DNA from: Leifsonia sp. ku-ls
GTDB taxonomy: Bacteria; Actinomycetota; Actinomycetes; Actinomycetales; Microbacteriaceae
Assembly (NCBI GenBank): GCA_003367665.1
Contig: QKXI01000010.1
Coordinates: forward strand, 62,001-126,000
Reading direction: 5' to 3'
Length of the DNA stretch: 64,000 nt
Shown: positions 1-8,462 of the stretch, piece by piece
Position numbering within the stretch: the first letter of the stretch is position 1
Layout of the letters: the number at the start of each line of letters is the position of its first letter
Made by a program: the position numbers and the translations under genes
Notes under the pieces: generated by a model
Database searches by the model: none
Told to the model about the DNA's origin: nothing
What the model saw: the letters and a program-made list of their open reading frames with translations, nothing else

Positions 1-63
1 GTGGTCTCTATGTGGGTCCAGACCGCTATGTACGTCATCTTCACCGGGATTGAGAGGCACTAA
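1..63 (+). CDS. 3' end of an upstream phage gene (partial)
   Basis: The first 21 codons of the window are open and end in TAA at 61-63, sharing its last base with the ATG of the next gene (TAATG). Only 20 C-terminal residues are visible, ending in TGIERH, too few to identify. By position just before a tape-measure-like gene it could be a tail assembly protein. That is inference from phage gene order. Confidence 0.55.
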   Translation: MVSMWVQTAMYVIFTGIERH

Positions 64-1226
64 TGCCGAAGCCATATGAGGTGTCCCTTGTCTCCAACAC
101 CAAGGGCCTAGTTGCCGACATGGACAAGGCCGGAGAGTCCGTTGAGGACCTGGCCAAGGACCTCCAGACCCTGGACCGCGAGGCCGGTAAGTCGAGTCTG
201 AACGGCAAGACCTTCGACAAGGTAGGCGACTCCGCCAAGGACGCGGGCCGAGGCGTTGACAACCTCGCAGACAAGTACCAAGACCTGGCCCGCACGGTCT
301 CCAAGTCCAGCGACAAGATGTCCCGAGACGTCAAGGACTTCGGTGACACCGTAGACCGTGAGAGCGGCAGCGGCTTTGGTCGCGCACGCGCGCATGTGGG
401 TGAGTTCCGAGAAGAGGCACTCCAGAACTTCTCCGAGGTCACCTCCAGCTTCGACGGCTCGATGCAGTCGGTTCTGGATTTGGCCCAGGGCACGTTCGGT
501 GGTCTCGCGTCTGCCGGTGGACCGATCGGTCTTGCTGCCGGTGGTATCTCGGTGCTTCTCGGTGGCCTCTTCGCGGGAATGTCCGCGGCTGCCGATGCGG
601 AGGCGCAGAAGAGCACCGAGCGCATCCAGAAGATGTTCGATGACATGGCCGAGAGCGGTAACAACTTCGCTTCCGAAGACCTGATTGACCAGAACATCCA
701 GGACATCGTGAAGGACACCGAGCAGTACAACGCTGCCATTAAGGATGCCAAGACCCTTCACTTGGACCTGTCCACCGTCCTCCGCGCGAACGCGGGAGAC
801 ACCGACGCGTTGTCCAAGGTGCAGAGCACCATCAATGAGCAGATGGACAAGGCCAACAAGCTGCAGGCGGACAGCAAGAACGCCTATGACGCGAACGGCC
901 AGGCTGCCGCGGTCCTCTACGGCCAGCTAGGTCCGCTCTCCGGCAAATACGGGGACCTGGCGCGAGACACCGACTCCGCTATCAACCGTGTGAACGCGGC
1001 CCGCGATGCCATGAACAACGCAGGCGGGGCCGCTCAGAACGTAGTGCCGAAGCTCGACGCCGTAGGGGCCGCGGTTAACCGGCTCCCATCCAGCCACGTC
1101 ATCAACATCGACGCGACCACCAACGCCGCCCAAGCCAAGCTGGACGCCCTCAAGCGCCAGTACAACGGCAACGTCATCTCAATGATTGTGGACGCCCGAA
1201 CCCGAGCAGGAAACCGAGTCTTCTAA
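63..1226 (+). CDS. Short phage tape-measure-like tail protein
   Basis: 387 residues. The first 110 are charged and helical with repeated K/D/A-rich heptad-like segments. A hydrophobic Gly/Ala-rich stretch at about 142-176 could be the membrane-active part of a tape measure. The rest is helical, ending in a segment (HVINIDATTNAAQAKLDALK) typical of tape-measure C-termini. Tape measure proteins set tail length and help deliver DNA. Most siphophage versions exceed 700 residues, so this one implies a very short tail or a shortened gene. It starts on the TAATG overlap with the gene before and ends on a TAATG overlap with the next tail gene, which supports one translationally coupled tail operon. 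Family assignment rests on composition and position. Confidence 0.65.
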   Translation: MPKPYEVSLVSNTKGLVADMDKAGESVEDLAKDLQTLDREAGKSSLNGKTFDKVGDSAKDAGRGVDNLADKYQDLARTVSKSSDKMSRDVKDFGDTVDRESGSGFGRARAHVGEFREEALQNFSEVTSSFDGSMQSVLDLAQGTFGGLASAGGPIGLAAGGISVLLGGLFAGMSAAADAEAQKSTERIQKMFDDMAESGNNFASEDLIDQNIQDIVKDTEQYNAAIKDAKTLHLDLSTVLRANAGDTDALSKVQSTINEQMDKANKLQADSKNAYDANGQAAAVLYGQLGPLSGKYGDLARDTDSAINRVNAARDAMNNAGGAAQNVVPKLDAVGAAVNRLPSSHVINIDATTNAAQAKLDALKRQYNGNVISMIVDARTRAGNRVF

Positions 1227-1591
1227 TGACCGCAGTAATCACAGTCACCTTCGAGGGTGACGACTACAGCTTCTCGCCTGACCTTGTGCTCGACTACACA
1301 GCCAGCTCAACCAGTCGAAACGTGTTTCACCAGATTCTTGGTGGTGGGCAGGACGTGACGCTCCTGCCTTCGGAACCCCGAACGGGCACGCTCGCCATGT
1401 GGTTTAGGGAAGAGGCGGACGCCTACCAGATGGAGGCAATCCACGGTCTGCCGCTTCTCTTCACGCTCTCAGATGACGAGTACTTCTCCATCGGTATGCA
1501 GTACGCCGTGGATGGCCGCGTCACGCGCACCCGCAACGATGACGGCACGTGGAGCGTGGCAGTGGACTACAGGGAGGTGCAGCACTCATGA
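1226..1591 (+). CDS. Phage minor tail protein (distal-tail-like)
   Basis: 121-residue acidic, beta-rich protein starting on the TAATG overlap with the tape-measure-like gene and ending in an ATGA overlap with the next gene. Size and position, directly between the tape measure and a large tail protein, match small distal tail or tail-completion proteins of siphophages. I see no catalytic motif. A role at the tail tip is inferred from gene order, not from a recognised domain. Confidence 0.55.
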   Translation: MTAVITVTFEGDDYSFSPDLVLDYTASSTSRNVFHQILGGGQDVTLLPSEPRTGTLAMWFREEADAYQMEAIHGLPLLFTLSDDEYFSIGMQYAVDGRVTRTRNDDGTWSVAVDYREVQHS

Positions 1592-3894
1592 CCGCCCAAA
1601 TTCCCGTAACAACTGCCACCATGCACGTGCCTGGCGGTTTCGTTGACGTACCCGCACACGATGTTCAGCATGAAGCGCAGGGGCACTGGGGAACGGCGAC
1701 GACGGTCTATACCCAGAACTTCGACGCGCTCACCGCCTACTCCTACAACCCGGACGGATGGGGAGACGGCGGCACTACCACGCTCCAGGTGTACCCGTTC
1801 AACCCGCGCTCTGCTCCGCATGTCCTGTTCCATTGGTACTCAAGCACCGCGCCGGTATCGCGCACCTTCACGGGTCTGACCGTGGGGAACCTCTACACGC
1901 TTCGGATGTGGGCGCGTCCTAACACCACTCTGGACATCACCCTCACATGTGCCGGAGAGACACGCCCGCACAACAACCTCACGGGTGGCCAGTGGTGGGA
2001 GCTTGGCATCTCCTTCGTGGCCACCGCTTCCTCTCACACGCTGAGCATTCAGAAGTCGATGGGGCAGAGTGTCGTCTATGACGATGTGACTCTCACCAGC
2101 GCTCCGTGGGTGGTCGATGTTCCGGCTTACACGGAGCACGTGCCGGACCACATCGCATACGAAGCAGCGCTAGAGGTCATTACCGGCAAGCTGACACTGG
2201 ATGAAGGTTGGGCTCCCTACGCCCAGGCGACCCTGGCCGTCTACGCCTCCGAAGTCGTCATCGAGCAGATGGACCCGCGTGACAACATCCGCGTCACCCT
2301 GGAGGCGAGCTACCAGGAGCTAGAAAAGGCTCCAGTGGCCTTGACCGCGGAATTGGTCCTGGGTGGCCGTGAGCTAACGCACGAAGAGGGCGTGGTCATC
2401 ATTGACCTGTACTCCCAGGAGCGCCTACTCCAGAAGCTTTCCAACAACACCGCCTCATCGGACCTCACGCCACTGGGCCTCCAGACCTCCATGCGCTCCA
2501 TCTGCAATTGGGCGCTGGGCAAGATCGGCGCATCCCTCGCGGCGGGCACGGTGGACGCCGACTTCACCACGCTCCAGGCTGCCACCAATCAGGTGACCAA
2601 CCCGAGCGCCAGCGTGGACCTCACGGACGCCACCAGCCAGAACCTGGCCAGCCTTGTCCGACAGACCGGCACCACGTGGGGCGCTCACGGGACCGCGTTC
2701 CGGCTCAACGGAGGCACGGCCTCCAATGACTCTTGGATGAACATTGGTGGAGACACCGGAGGTCTACGTCTCGGGATGCAGGCCGGTGGCACTTACACGG
2801 CTTCGGGCATCTTCCACATCGACAGTGCTCTAGGCGGTACATCCTTCGCGGGACGTGCGCGCTCCATCGTGGTCATCGTGGTAGCGCCGTCGTGGAACGG
2901 TGGAGCGGCCGGAGTGTTCTCTGCCTCAGCAGCAGCACCGAACGTGGCAGGTACTACAGCGCGTCTGTCGCTGACCTTCACCCTGCCCAAGGACACCACC
3001 TCCGCAAGCATCCGTTGGTATCACGGGCACAACGCCGCCAGCACCGCATATTGGTCAGACCTCATGCTCCTGGCCGGTAACGGCATCGACACCGACCGCA
3101 GCACGCCCATTCCGTTCTTCGACGGTAACACCGCGGACGGCACGCCCGGCACAGCGAGCTACAGCTACAACTGGACGGCCACCGCGGGCAAGAGCACCAG
3201 CACCCGAACACCGCTCATCGACCGCAGCCCGGACACGCTTACCTGGGAGCCGCAGGAGTCTCTGTGGGACTTCCTTCGTGGACCGCTCGAAACCTCCGGC
3301 CTTCGTCTCTTCTGCGATGAGGCGGGGGTCTGGCGTCTGGTCGATAACCAGTACTCCGTGCCGGGCCGTGTGACCCTGGCTCAGGGCTACAACGTCTATC
3401 AGGCCAAGGACTCGATTGACCTGGACTCCAGGGCCGCCGACGGTTCGCCTACTTGGTTCGATGGTGTCAACCTCAAGTACGTCTGGCTGGACTCCAACGC
3501 CGTCCGCCAGGAGGCCTACGACGTGGCTGGACCGGCCAATCCGATCCAGCCGTACAACGCCACGATTGAGAAGGCCTACCCGGGTCCTGGCCGTGCCGCC
3601 TACATCCTGTCGCGAGTTAACGGGCAAGGCCGCACGCTCGACATCACGGCCCGACCAGATTTGTCTGTCCGGCCTGGACAAGAGGCCGTGGCTTCGCTGC
3701 CATTCACTCCGGCCCAGACCGGCTACACGTCTAGCGTCTCGTGGAACTTCGAGGACCACACCATGAGCGTCGGTACGCGCGGATTGGTCGACACGCCAGA
3801 CACCGCGTACATCTTCGGCCCTGAGGGAGTCAGCTACAACGACATCCCAGCGGGCGTCTCCTACAACAACTTCAACTGGAAGGACTACGACTAA
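1588..3894 (+). CDS. Large phage minor tail protein with jelly-roll-like segments
   Basis: 768 residues from the ATG at 1588, chosen because AGGGAGG lies 10 bases upstream and the ATG overlaps the preceding stop (ATGA); an in-frame start exists at 1549. Residues about 40-185 and 340-530 are beta-rich, rich in Thr/Ser/Gly/Trp, and resemble carbohydrate-binding-module jelly rolls, including a segment about timing of strand repeats ending in VVYDDVTLTS. The C-terminal third looks like a baseplate or tail-hub scaffold. The likely role is tail tip and contact with host surface sugars. No lytic active site is visible. It is coupled by TAATG to the small gene downstream. Confidence 0.6.
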   Translation: MTAQIPVTTATMHVPGGFVDVPAHDVQHEAQGHWGTATTVYTQNFDALTAYSYNPDGWGDGGTTTLQVYPFNPRSAPHVLFHWYSSTAPVSRTFTGLTVGNLYTLRMWARPNTTLDITLTCAGETRPHNNLTGGQWWELGISFVATASSHTLSIQKSMGQSVVYDDVTLTSAPWVVDVPAYTEHVPDHIAYEAALEVITGKLTLDEGWAPYAQATLAVYASEVVIEQMDPRDNIRVTLEASYQELEKAPVALTAELVLGGRELTHEEGVVIIDLYSQERLLQKLSNNTASSDLTPLGLQTSMRSICNWALGKIGASLAAGTVDADFTTLQAATNQVTNPSASVDLTDATSQNLASLVRQTGTTWGAHGTAFRLNGGTASNDSWMNIGGDTGGLRLGMQAGGTYTASGIFHIDSALGGTSFAGRARSIVVIVVAPSWNGGAAGVFSASAAAPNVAGTTARLSLTFTLPKDTTSASIRWYHGHNAASTAYWSDLMLLAGNGIDTDRSTPIPFFDGNTADGTPGTASYSYNWTATAGKSTSTRTPLIDRSPDTLTWEPQESLWDFLRGPLETSGLRLFCDEAGVWRLVDNQYSVPGRVTLAQGYNVYQAKDSIDLDSRAADGSPTWFDGVNLKYVWLDSNAVRQEAYDVAGPANPIQPYNATIEKAYPGPGRAAYILSRVNGQGRTLDITARPDLSVRPGQEAVASLPFTPAQTGYTSSVSWNFEDHTMSVGTRGLVDTPDTAYIFGPEGVSYNDIPAGVSYNNFNWKDYD

Positions 3895-4109
3895 TGGCCA
3901 ACGGTGACGCCGCCGTAAGCAAGGGAATGGCAGTGGTGCCCGGCACCGATGACATCCGCAAGGCGAACGATGAAATCAACAAGACCCGCGACTACATCGC
4001 CGCCGACCGCGATGCCATCGCGCTCAAGCTCGACGCTTCGAAGGTCAAGATTCAGCAGTCCGACCCGGGTAACGTCCCGGACGGCACGCTCTGGATTAGT
4101 TGGGTATAA
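3894..4109 (+). CDS. Small phage tail-associated protein
   Basis: 71 residues, starting on a TAATG overlap with the large tail gene. A Lys/Asp-rich helical middle (about 20-52) precedes a short C-terminal segment, QSDPGNVPDGTLWISWV, which resembles the short 'DGTLW' motif often found at the end of phage tail-fibre or collagen-like proteins. No catalytic residues are visible. It is probably a structural or adaptor piece of the tail tip. Confidence 0.55.
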   Translation: MANGDAAVSKGMAVVPGTDDIRKANDEINKTRDYIAADRDAIALKLDASKVKIQQSDPGNVPDGTLWISWV

Positions 4110-4114
4110 GCGCG

Positions 4115-4873
4115 ATGGCAGCAGTACACAGCGCTCACGCGACCTTCTACCTGGATGTCACGTACCTTAGCTATAACCAGGGCGGGAACTTCTCGACCTG
4201 GAACATCCACATCTACGCGGTTGCGGACTCCGGCTGGGGCCAAGGGTCCTTGTCGTCCGGAGTACCGTGGTCGAGCTACGGCAACAGTGGTGGCTTCAAC
4301 ATCAACGGCACCTCCGTTGACATCGCGAACTACAACGTCAACATCCCGCACGACGCCAACGGTTACCTGAACTGGACCATCGGCGCGAATGTCGGCAACA
4401 CCGGCACCAGCACCTACGGTACGGGCGTCTCCTGGTCCGCCTCCGGTAGCGGCCCGCGCATCCCGAAGACGCCGGGCGCTCCCTCACTTTCGATCACCAG
4501 CAACCAGGGCCTGACGGTCAGCCTCAACGTGGGCATCCCGAGTGGCTATGACGATGGTGGCAGCACCATTGACCGGCTCTGGACGGAGTACTCCTACAAC
4601 GGTGGTGCCTGGACCGGCGGCATGACGGGTGGGTGGGGAGCGCGCAGTTACACCAACCTTGCCCCCGGTGACTACCAGTTCCGCGCCCGCGCACACAATG
4701 GCGTAGGTGACGGTCCGAACACCACGACTGGCACAGTGGGCGTCTACGGCGCAGGCAAGGTCATGGTCAACGGCGTGAAGCGTCCGGCCATTGGCAGGCT
4801 CAAGGTCGATGGGCAGATGCGCAACACCATCTGGAGAGTCAAGGTCAACGGCACCTGGAAGAACGTCACCTAA
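4115..4873 (+). CDS. Phage tail-tip protein with fibronectin-III-like domain
   Basis: 252 residues from the ATG at 4115; a TTG at 4100 would add five residues and overlap the previous gene, and no clear Shine-Dalgarno decides between them. Residues 1-115 are Gly/Asn/Ser/Trp-rich beta structure. About 120-210 resemble a fibronectin type III fold (proline-rich entry, then a strand pattern ending in YQFRARAHNGVGDGP). The last 40 residues hold two short KVDG/KVNG repeats. Such proteins usually sit at the tail tip and bind the host surface. It is the last protein gene of the prophage on this side; no endolysin or holin follows. Confidence 0.6.
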   Translation: MAAVHSAHATFYLDVTYLSYNQGGNFSTWNIHIYAVADSGWGQGSLSSGVPWSSYGNSGGFNINGTSVDIANYNVNIPHDANGYLNWTIGANVGNTGTSTYGTGVSWSASGSGPRIPKTPGAPSLSITSNQGLTVSLNVGIPSGYDDGGSTIDRLWTEYSYNGGAWTGGMTGGWGARSYTNLAPGDYQFRARAHNGVGDGPNTTTGTVGVYGAGKVMVNGVKRPAIGRLKVDGQMRNTIWRVKVNGTWKNVT

Positions 4874-4897
4874 CCCGCAGTCACCACATAACGCGCG

Positions 4898-4906
4898 TGT
4901 TAAAAT
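4898..4906 (+). promoter_or_regulatory. Extended -10 promoter at the prophage end
   Basis: TGT followed by TAAAAT (4901-4906) forms an extended -10 element 25 bp after the last tail gene. No convincing -35 is seen. A transcript starting near 4913 would run only about 75-80 nt to the hairpin at 4949-4990, containing at most a 22-codon reading frame at 4909-4977 that begins upstream of the predicted start site. Confidence 0.4.
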
Positions 4907-4948
4907 AGATGAGTAACCTCTTTCGGTCACGTGTTTCTATATCGCGCG

Positions 4949-4990
4949 AAAGCCCCGGCTTCCTCCCTCTGTCCTGAGTGCCGGGGCTTT
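4949..4990. terminator. Bidirectional terminator-like hairpin
   Basis: Perfect 11-bp inverted repeat: AAAGCCCCGGC (4949-4959) and GCCGGGGCTTT (4980-4990) with a 20-nt loop. The A-tract/T-tract flanks make it plausible in both directions, ending the phage tail transcript and anything reading leftward from the truncated glycosylase gene. Confidence 0.7.
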
Positions 4991-5008
4991 CGTGTTCCGC
5001 ATGTGGCA

Positions 5009-5025
5009 GTTTGCAATTTGTAAAC
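5009..5025. other. Probable prophage attachment-site core (att)
   Basis: An imperfect inverted repeat, GTTTGCAA-T-TTGTAAAC (7 of 8 pairs), sits exactly where the glycosylase reading frame stops resembling its family (after codon 211) and where base composition drops. The right part, read on the minus strand, still encodes Asp-Val-Tyr-Lys of the host protein. That is the layout expected for an att site made by integration inside a gene. Which recombinase type made it cannot be seen here. Confidence 0.55.
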
Positions 5026-5645
5026 GTCCATCCCGGCGTGCAGGCAGCCGGGCTGCTCCAGCTGCGGCTGCGTCTCCCGTGTCGGGGCGTACCGGTTGAG
5101 CGGCACGGCGTCGGGCGTGAAGAACCGGAACGCGTCGATGTGCGTGCAGCGCAGCTCGTGCGACTCGACCACCGCGTCCGTCGCCTCCTGCCCGAGTCGT
5201 AGCGGCGCGGGATGCCGATGCTCTGCCTGCCGGTACACCATCGCCCACTCGTGCAGGCCGAAGCAGCCGAACCGTCCCGGACGCGCCGCCGTCGACCGGA
5301 GGATGCGCTCGACGCCGCGCAGCAGCGGGGCCTTCTCGGCCTCCAGCGCCACCCGGTCGACCGTCAGCGACCCCGGCGCGTCGCCCGGCACGTACCAGCG
5401 CCACCCGGCCCGTGCGTCGCCGGCGGCGCCTTCGAGCTCGACCCCTGGCCCCGGATGCCAGCGCCGCAGCTGCGCGGGAGCGTAGGAGTAGTAGGTGAAC
5501 AGGAAGTCCCACACCGGGTGCTTCTCGCCGCGCGCCGCCCGCTCCCGGTGGTCGGCGGTGAGCGCGTCGGCCCGCTCGACGTGGGCGCGCTCTCGGGCGC
5601 GCCACACCGCCTCGGGCAGCGTGACGCGCTCGGCGGCCGGGGTGG

Positions 5646-6260
5646 TCATCCTTCGAGGATACGTTCCAGCGGGTTGTCGCGGAGCTTGCGCTGCACGCCG
5701 CCGTCGACCAGCCGCCGCGCGGAGGTGCTCGGCTTGCGCTCGGCCTGGTCGGCGACGCACGCGCCGAACTCGGCGGCGAGCTCGAGTCGCGGGAACTGCG
5801 TCAGCACCTCGCGCTGGAACTCCAGCGGCAGCTCGTCCGCCCGGGCGCCGGAGATGTCGAGCGCGGTCGCGATCTCCAGCAGGTGCCCTTCGGCGTCCAT
5901 TCCGGGATCGACCTCCGGCCAGTTGTGCCGCACGATCACCTCGTGCGCGCGGGTGCGCCGAGCGGGCTCCCAGCCGGCGCCGGCGGTGAGGGCGATCGCG
6001 ACGTGCCCGGCGGCGTCCTCGTAGGCGAGCGTGTGGTTGTCGAACTCGGGCACGATGCCGAGGTCGTGGAGCAGGGCGGAGACGTAGAGCAGCTCGTGGT
6101 CGGAACGCCCGGCGAGCCCACGCTGCACGGCGAAGCCCTCGGCCCACAGCCATGAGCGCTGCACGTGGTTCAGCAGCGACGGCGAGTGGTACGTCGTGGC
6201 GATCTGCAGAGCGGCGCGGGCGGCGGGGGTGTCGGGGCGGTCGAAGTCGGCGATGCGCAT
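5646..6260 (-). CDS. HD-domain hydrolase (cyanamide-hydratase-like)
   Basis: 204 residues. The metal-binding HD pair is His65-Asp66 in LLYVSALLHDLG, with upstream His32 (NHVQRSW) and a later HEVIVRHNW segment, the usual ligand order of HD phosphohydrolases. The SPSLLNHVQRSWLWAE start and the overall length match the cyanamide-hydratase-like subgroup. The substrate cannot be told from sequence. It ends in an ATGA overlap with the truncated glycosylase gene, so the two were one operon before phage insertion. It begins 31 bp downstream of the frameshifted dehydrogenase. Confidence 0.7.
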   Translation of the reverse strand: MRIADFDRPDTPAARAALQIATTYHSPSLLNHVQRSWLWAEGFAVQRGLAGRSDHELLYVSALLHDLGIVPEFDNHTLAYEDAAGHVAIALTAGAGWEPARRTRAHEVIVRHNWPEVDPGMDAEGHLLEIATALDISGARADELPLEFQREVLTQFPRLELAAEFGACVADQAERKPSTSARRLVDGGVQRKLRDNPLERILEG

Positions 6261-6291
6261 GAGGCCATCCTTCCAGGGACGCGGGAGAGCG

Positions 6292-7324
6292 TCACATCCC
6301 CGGCCGCAGCACCGCGATCCCGGTCGGCGGCGCCGTGTCCGCCGTCTCCAGGAGCCGCGCCGCCTCCGCGAAGCCGACCGCGCCGCCGACGAGCTCCTGC
6401 GGGCGGAGCCGGCCGGACGCGACCAGCTGCAGCATGGCCGGGTAGTCCGCCGCGGCCATCCCGTGGCTGCCAAGCACCTCGAGCTCCCAGCCGATCACGC
6501 GGTCCAGCGGCAGGTCGGGGACCGCCGTCGCGAGCAGGCCCACCTGGACGTGGCGGCCCTGCCGTCGCAGCGAGAGCACCCCGGCGCGGGCGGTGTCCGC
6601 CGAGCCGACGGCGTCCACCGTCGCGTGGGCGCCGCCGCCGGTCGCCTCGACCACCTGCTCGGGGGCGTCGTTGCCGGCGAGCACCGTCCGCTCGGCGCCG
6701 AGCCGGGCGGCGAGGTCGAGGGCGGCGGGGGAGCGGTCCACCGCGACCACCCGGGCACCCAGCGCTGCGGCGATCATCACGGCGCTGAGGCCGACGCCGC
6801 CCGCGCCGTACACGGCGAGCCACTCGCCGGGCCGGATGCGGGCCCGCGCCGTCACCGCGCGGTACGCCGTCGCGAACCGGCAGCCGAGGCTGGCGGCCGC
6901 CGCGGCGTCCAACCCGTCGGGGACCCGGACCAGGTTGGTGTCGGCCGCGCGCACCGCCACGAGCTCCGCGTGCGAGCCCCAGTGCGTGAACCCGGGCTGG
7001 GTCTGCTGCGGGCACACCTGCGCCGCTCCCGCTCGGCACCACTCGCACGTGCCGCAGCCGTTCACGAATGGCGACGTGACGCGGTCGCCGACCCGCCAGC
7101 GGGTGACGCCCGCGCCCACCGCGGCCACCACCCCGGGCGAACTCGTGGCCTGGGACGTGCGGCAGCCGGACGGTGTCGTCGTGGCCGACCCAGGCGTGCC
7201 AGTCGCTGCGGCAGAGGCCGGACGCCTCCACGCGGATCACGGCGCCGCCCTCCGGCGCCTCCGGGTCGGGCAGGCTGGCGACGGTCACCGGGCCGCCGAA
7301 GCGCTCGTAGTACAGGGCCTTCAT
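6292..7324 (-). pseudogene. Zinc-dependent alcohol dehydrogenase with a frameshift
   Basis: A medium-chain dehydrogenase split over two reading frames. The first 60-odd codons (from 7324) give the N-terminal catalytic start: ASGLCRSDWHAWVGHDD with the zinc-ligand Cys, and VPGHEFA. From about 7131 the frame changes, and the rest (structural-zinc Cys cluster NGCGTCEWCRAGAAQVC, nucleotide-binding YGAGGVGLSA) continues in the other frame to a stop at 6292. The break lies in CCCCGGG at 7131-7137: removing one base restores GHEFAGVVAAVG. It is either a real inactivating indel or an assembly error in a short homopolymer. The start overlaps the Nudix gene stop (ATGA). Confidence 0.75.
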
Positions 7325-7731
7325 GCGTCCTCCTCGGGGGTGGCGGTCAGCAGCCGCACCGCCGGGCGGTCGGCGTCCGCCCAGTCCAGCTCGGCCAGGC
7401 GCTCCGGCGGCAGCCAGCGCAGCGCGTCGTGGTCGGTGCTCGACCCGGGCGCCGGCCCGGCCAGCGTGCAGTCGTAGCAGGCGAGGTCGATTGCGGGGCC
7501 GTCCGCCCGGGGCGTCACGCTGCGGTCCAGGAGCGCGCCGACATGGATGCCGATGCCGAGCTCCTCGCGGATCTCCCGCACCAGCGCGGCGGCCGGGTCC
7601 TCCCCGGGCTCGACCTTGCCGCCCGGAAACTCCCAGCGCCCCGCCGCGTCCCTCCCGGCCGCCCGGCGGCAGGCCAGCACGCGTCCGCCGTCGCGGACGA
7701 CGGCGGCGACGACGAGGAGCGGCTGCACCAC
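7321..7731 (-). CDS. Nudix hydrolase (MutT-like)
   Basis: 136 residues with a full Nudix box at about 37-59 (GGKVEPGEDPAAALVREIRE followed by ELG), which binds the divalent metal and hydrolyses nucleoside-diphosphate derivatives. The short protein with an N-terminal VVAAVVRDGGRVLACRR and the WEFPGGK entry resembles the MutT group that cleans oxidised nucleotides such as 8-oxo-dGTP. The exact substrate is not fixed by sequence. It is coupled to the downstream dehydrogenase by an ATGA overlap and is divergent from the DUF1345 gene 50 bp away. Confidence 0.8.
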   Translation of the reverse strand: MVQPLLVVAAVVRDGGRVLACRRAAGRDAAGRWEFPGGKVEPGEDPAAALVREIREELGIGIHVGALLDRSVTPRADGPAIDLACYDCTLAGPAPGSSTDHDALRWLPPERLAELDWADADRPAVRLLTATPEEDA

Positions 7732-7781
7732 TCCATCCTGCCCTGCCGCGCGCGCCGGCGACGCACCGCTAGCATCCAGGT

Positions 7782-8459
7782 ATGTCGCAGACGCTGCCGG
7801 AGCGCCGCCCCTGGGTGGTCGCGGGCTTCGTCGCCAGCCTGACCGTGCAGCTGGCCATGGTGGTCGTCGGCGTGTGGGTCGTGATCTTCGTGGAGGACGA
7901 CACCTCCACGCTCCTGCTGCTCACCCTGTGGTGCACGGTCGGGACGCTGTACGAGATCGCCGTGCTCGTCATCCTCGGCCGCATCGCGCAGCAGCGCGTG
8001 ACCGCGGGCCGCCGACCGGCGCGCTGGGAGACCGGACGCGTGGCACGGCTGGTGTCGATGACGGCGACGATCCTGGCGAGCCTCATCGGCTTCACGGCCG
8101 CGTTCGAGGTGCTCGGCCCGCACAACGACCCCGACGTCGGCTCCCTGACGGACATCGTCGGGGTGTGGGCGATGCTGCTGGCCTGGGGCTTCTTCCACTG
8201 GGGTTTCGCGCAGATCTACTACCAGCGCTACTGGTCGGCCGACCAGCCGATGTTGCGCTTCCCCGGGACCGAGCACCCGCGGTTCATCGACTTCGTGTAC
8301 TTCGCGTACACGCTCGGCACCACGTTCGCGGCCTCCGACGTCGAGGTGCTCAGCACGCGGATGCGCTGGACCATCGTCTGGCACTCCGTGCTGAGCTACT
8401 TCTTCAACGGCCTGGTCATCGTGCTCGCCCTGAACACGATCATGTCGAGCGCGAAGTAG
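7782..8459 (+). CDS. DUF1345 integral membrane protein
   Basis: 225 residues with about six hydrophobic spans (roughly 13-34, 45-67, 86-108, 127-147, 165-185 and 196-217). The segment FVYFAYTLGTTFAASDVEVL is the recognisable core of the DUF1345 family, whose function is unknown. It ends 3 bp before the convergent DUF1905 gene. No enzymatic motif is visible; a role in the cytoplasmic membrane is all that can be said. Confidence 0.8.
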   Translation: MSQTLPERRPWVVAGFVASLTVQLAMVVVGVWVVIFVEDDTSTLLLLTLWCTVGTLYEIAVLVILGRIAQQRVTAGRRPARWETGRVARLVSMTATILASLIGFTAAFEVLGPHNDPDVGSLTDIVGVWAMLLAWGFFHWGFAQIYYQRYWSADQPMLRFPGTEHPRFIDFVYFAYTLGTTFAASDVEVLSTRMRWTIVWHSVLSYFFNGLVIVLALNTIMSSAK

Positions 8460-8462
8460 CGG

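Larger units (their letters stand above)
4927..5649 (-). pseudogene. 3-methyladenine-DNA-glycosylase-like gene truncated by the prophage
   Basis: Starts at 5649, overlapping the stop of the HD-domain gene (ATGA). Residues 1-211 resemble a conserved actinobacterial family annotated as 3-methyladenine DNA glycosylase, with segments HPVWDFLFTYYSYAP, FGCFGLHEWAMVYRQ and QPGCLHAGMDVYK. From memory of the family, the native protein continues after this last motif for about 80 more residues (roughly 290-300 in total). Here it runs instead into 29 unrelated codons of phage DNA and stops at 4927. The break coincides with the prophage boundary. The missing 3' part should lie at the other prophage end, outside the window. 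The fused protein is probably inactive or altered; excision would restore it. Confidence 0.7.

Noticed and set aside
4909-4977. 22-codon reading frame after the phage tail genes
   Set aside because: Its ATG lies upstream of the predicted transcript start and it has no Shine-Dalgarno; the hairpin overlaps its end.
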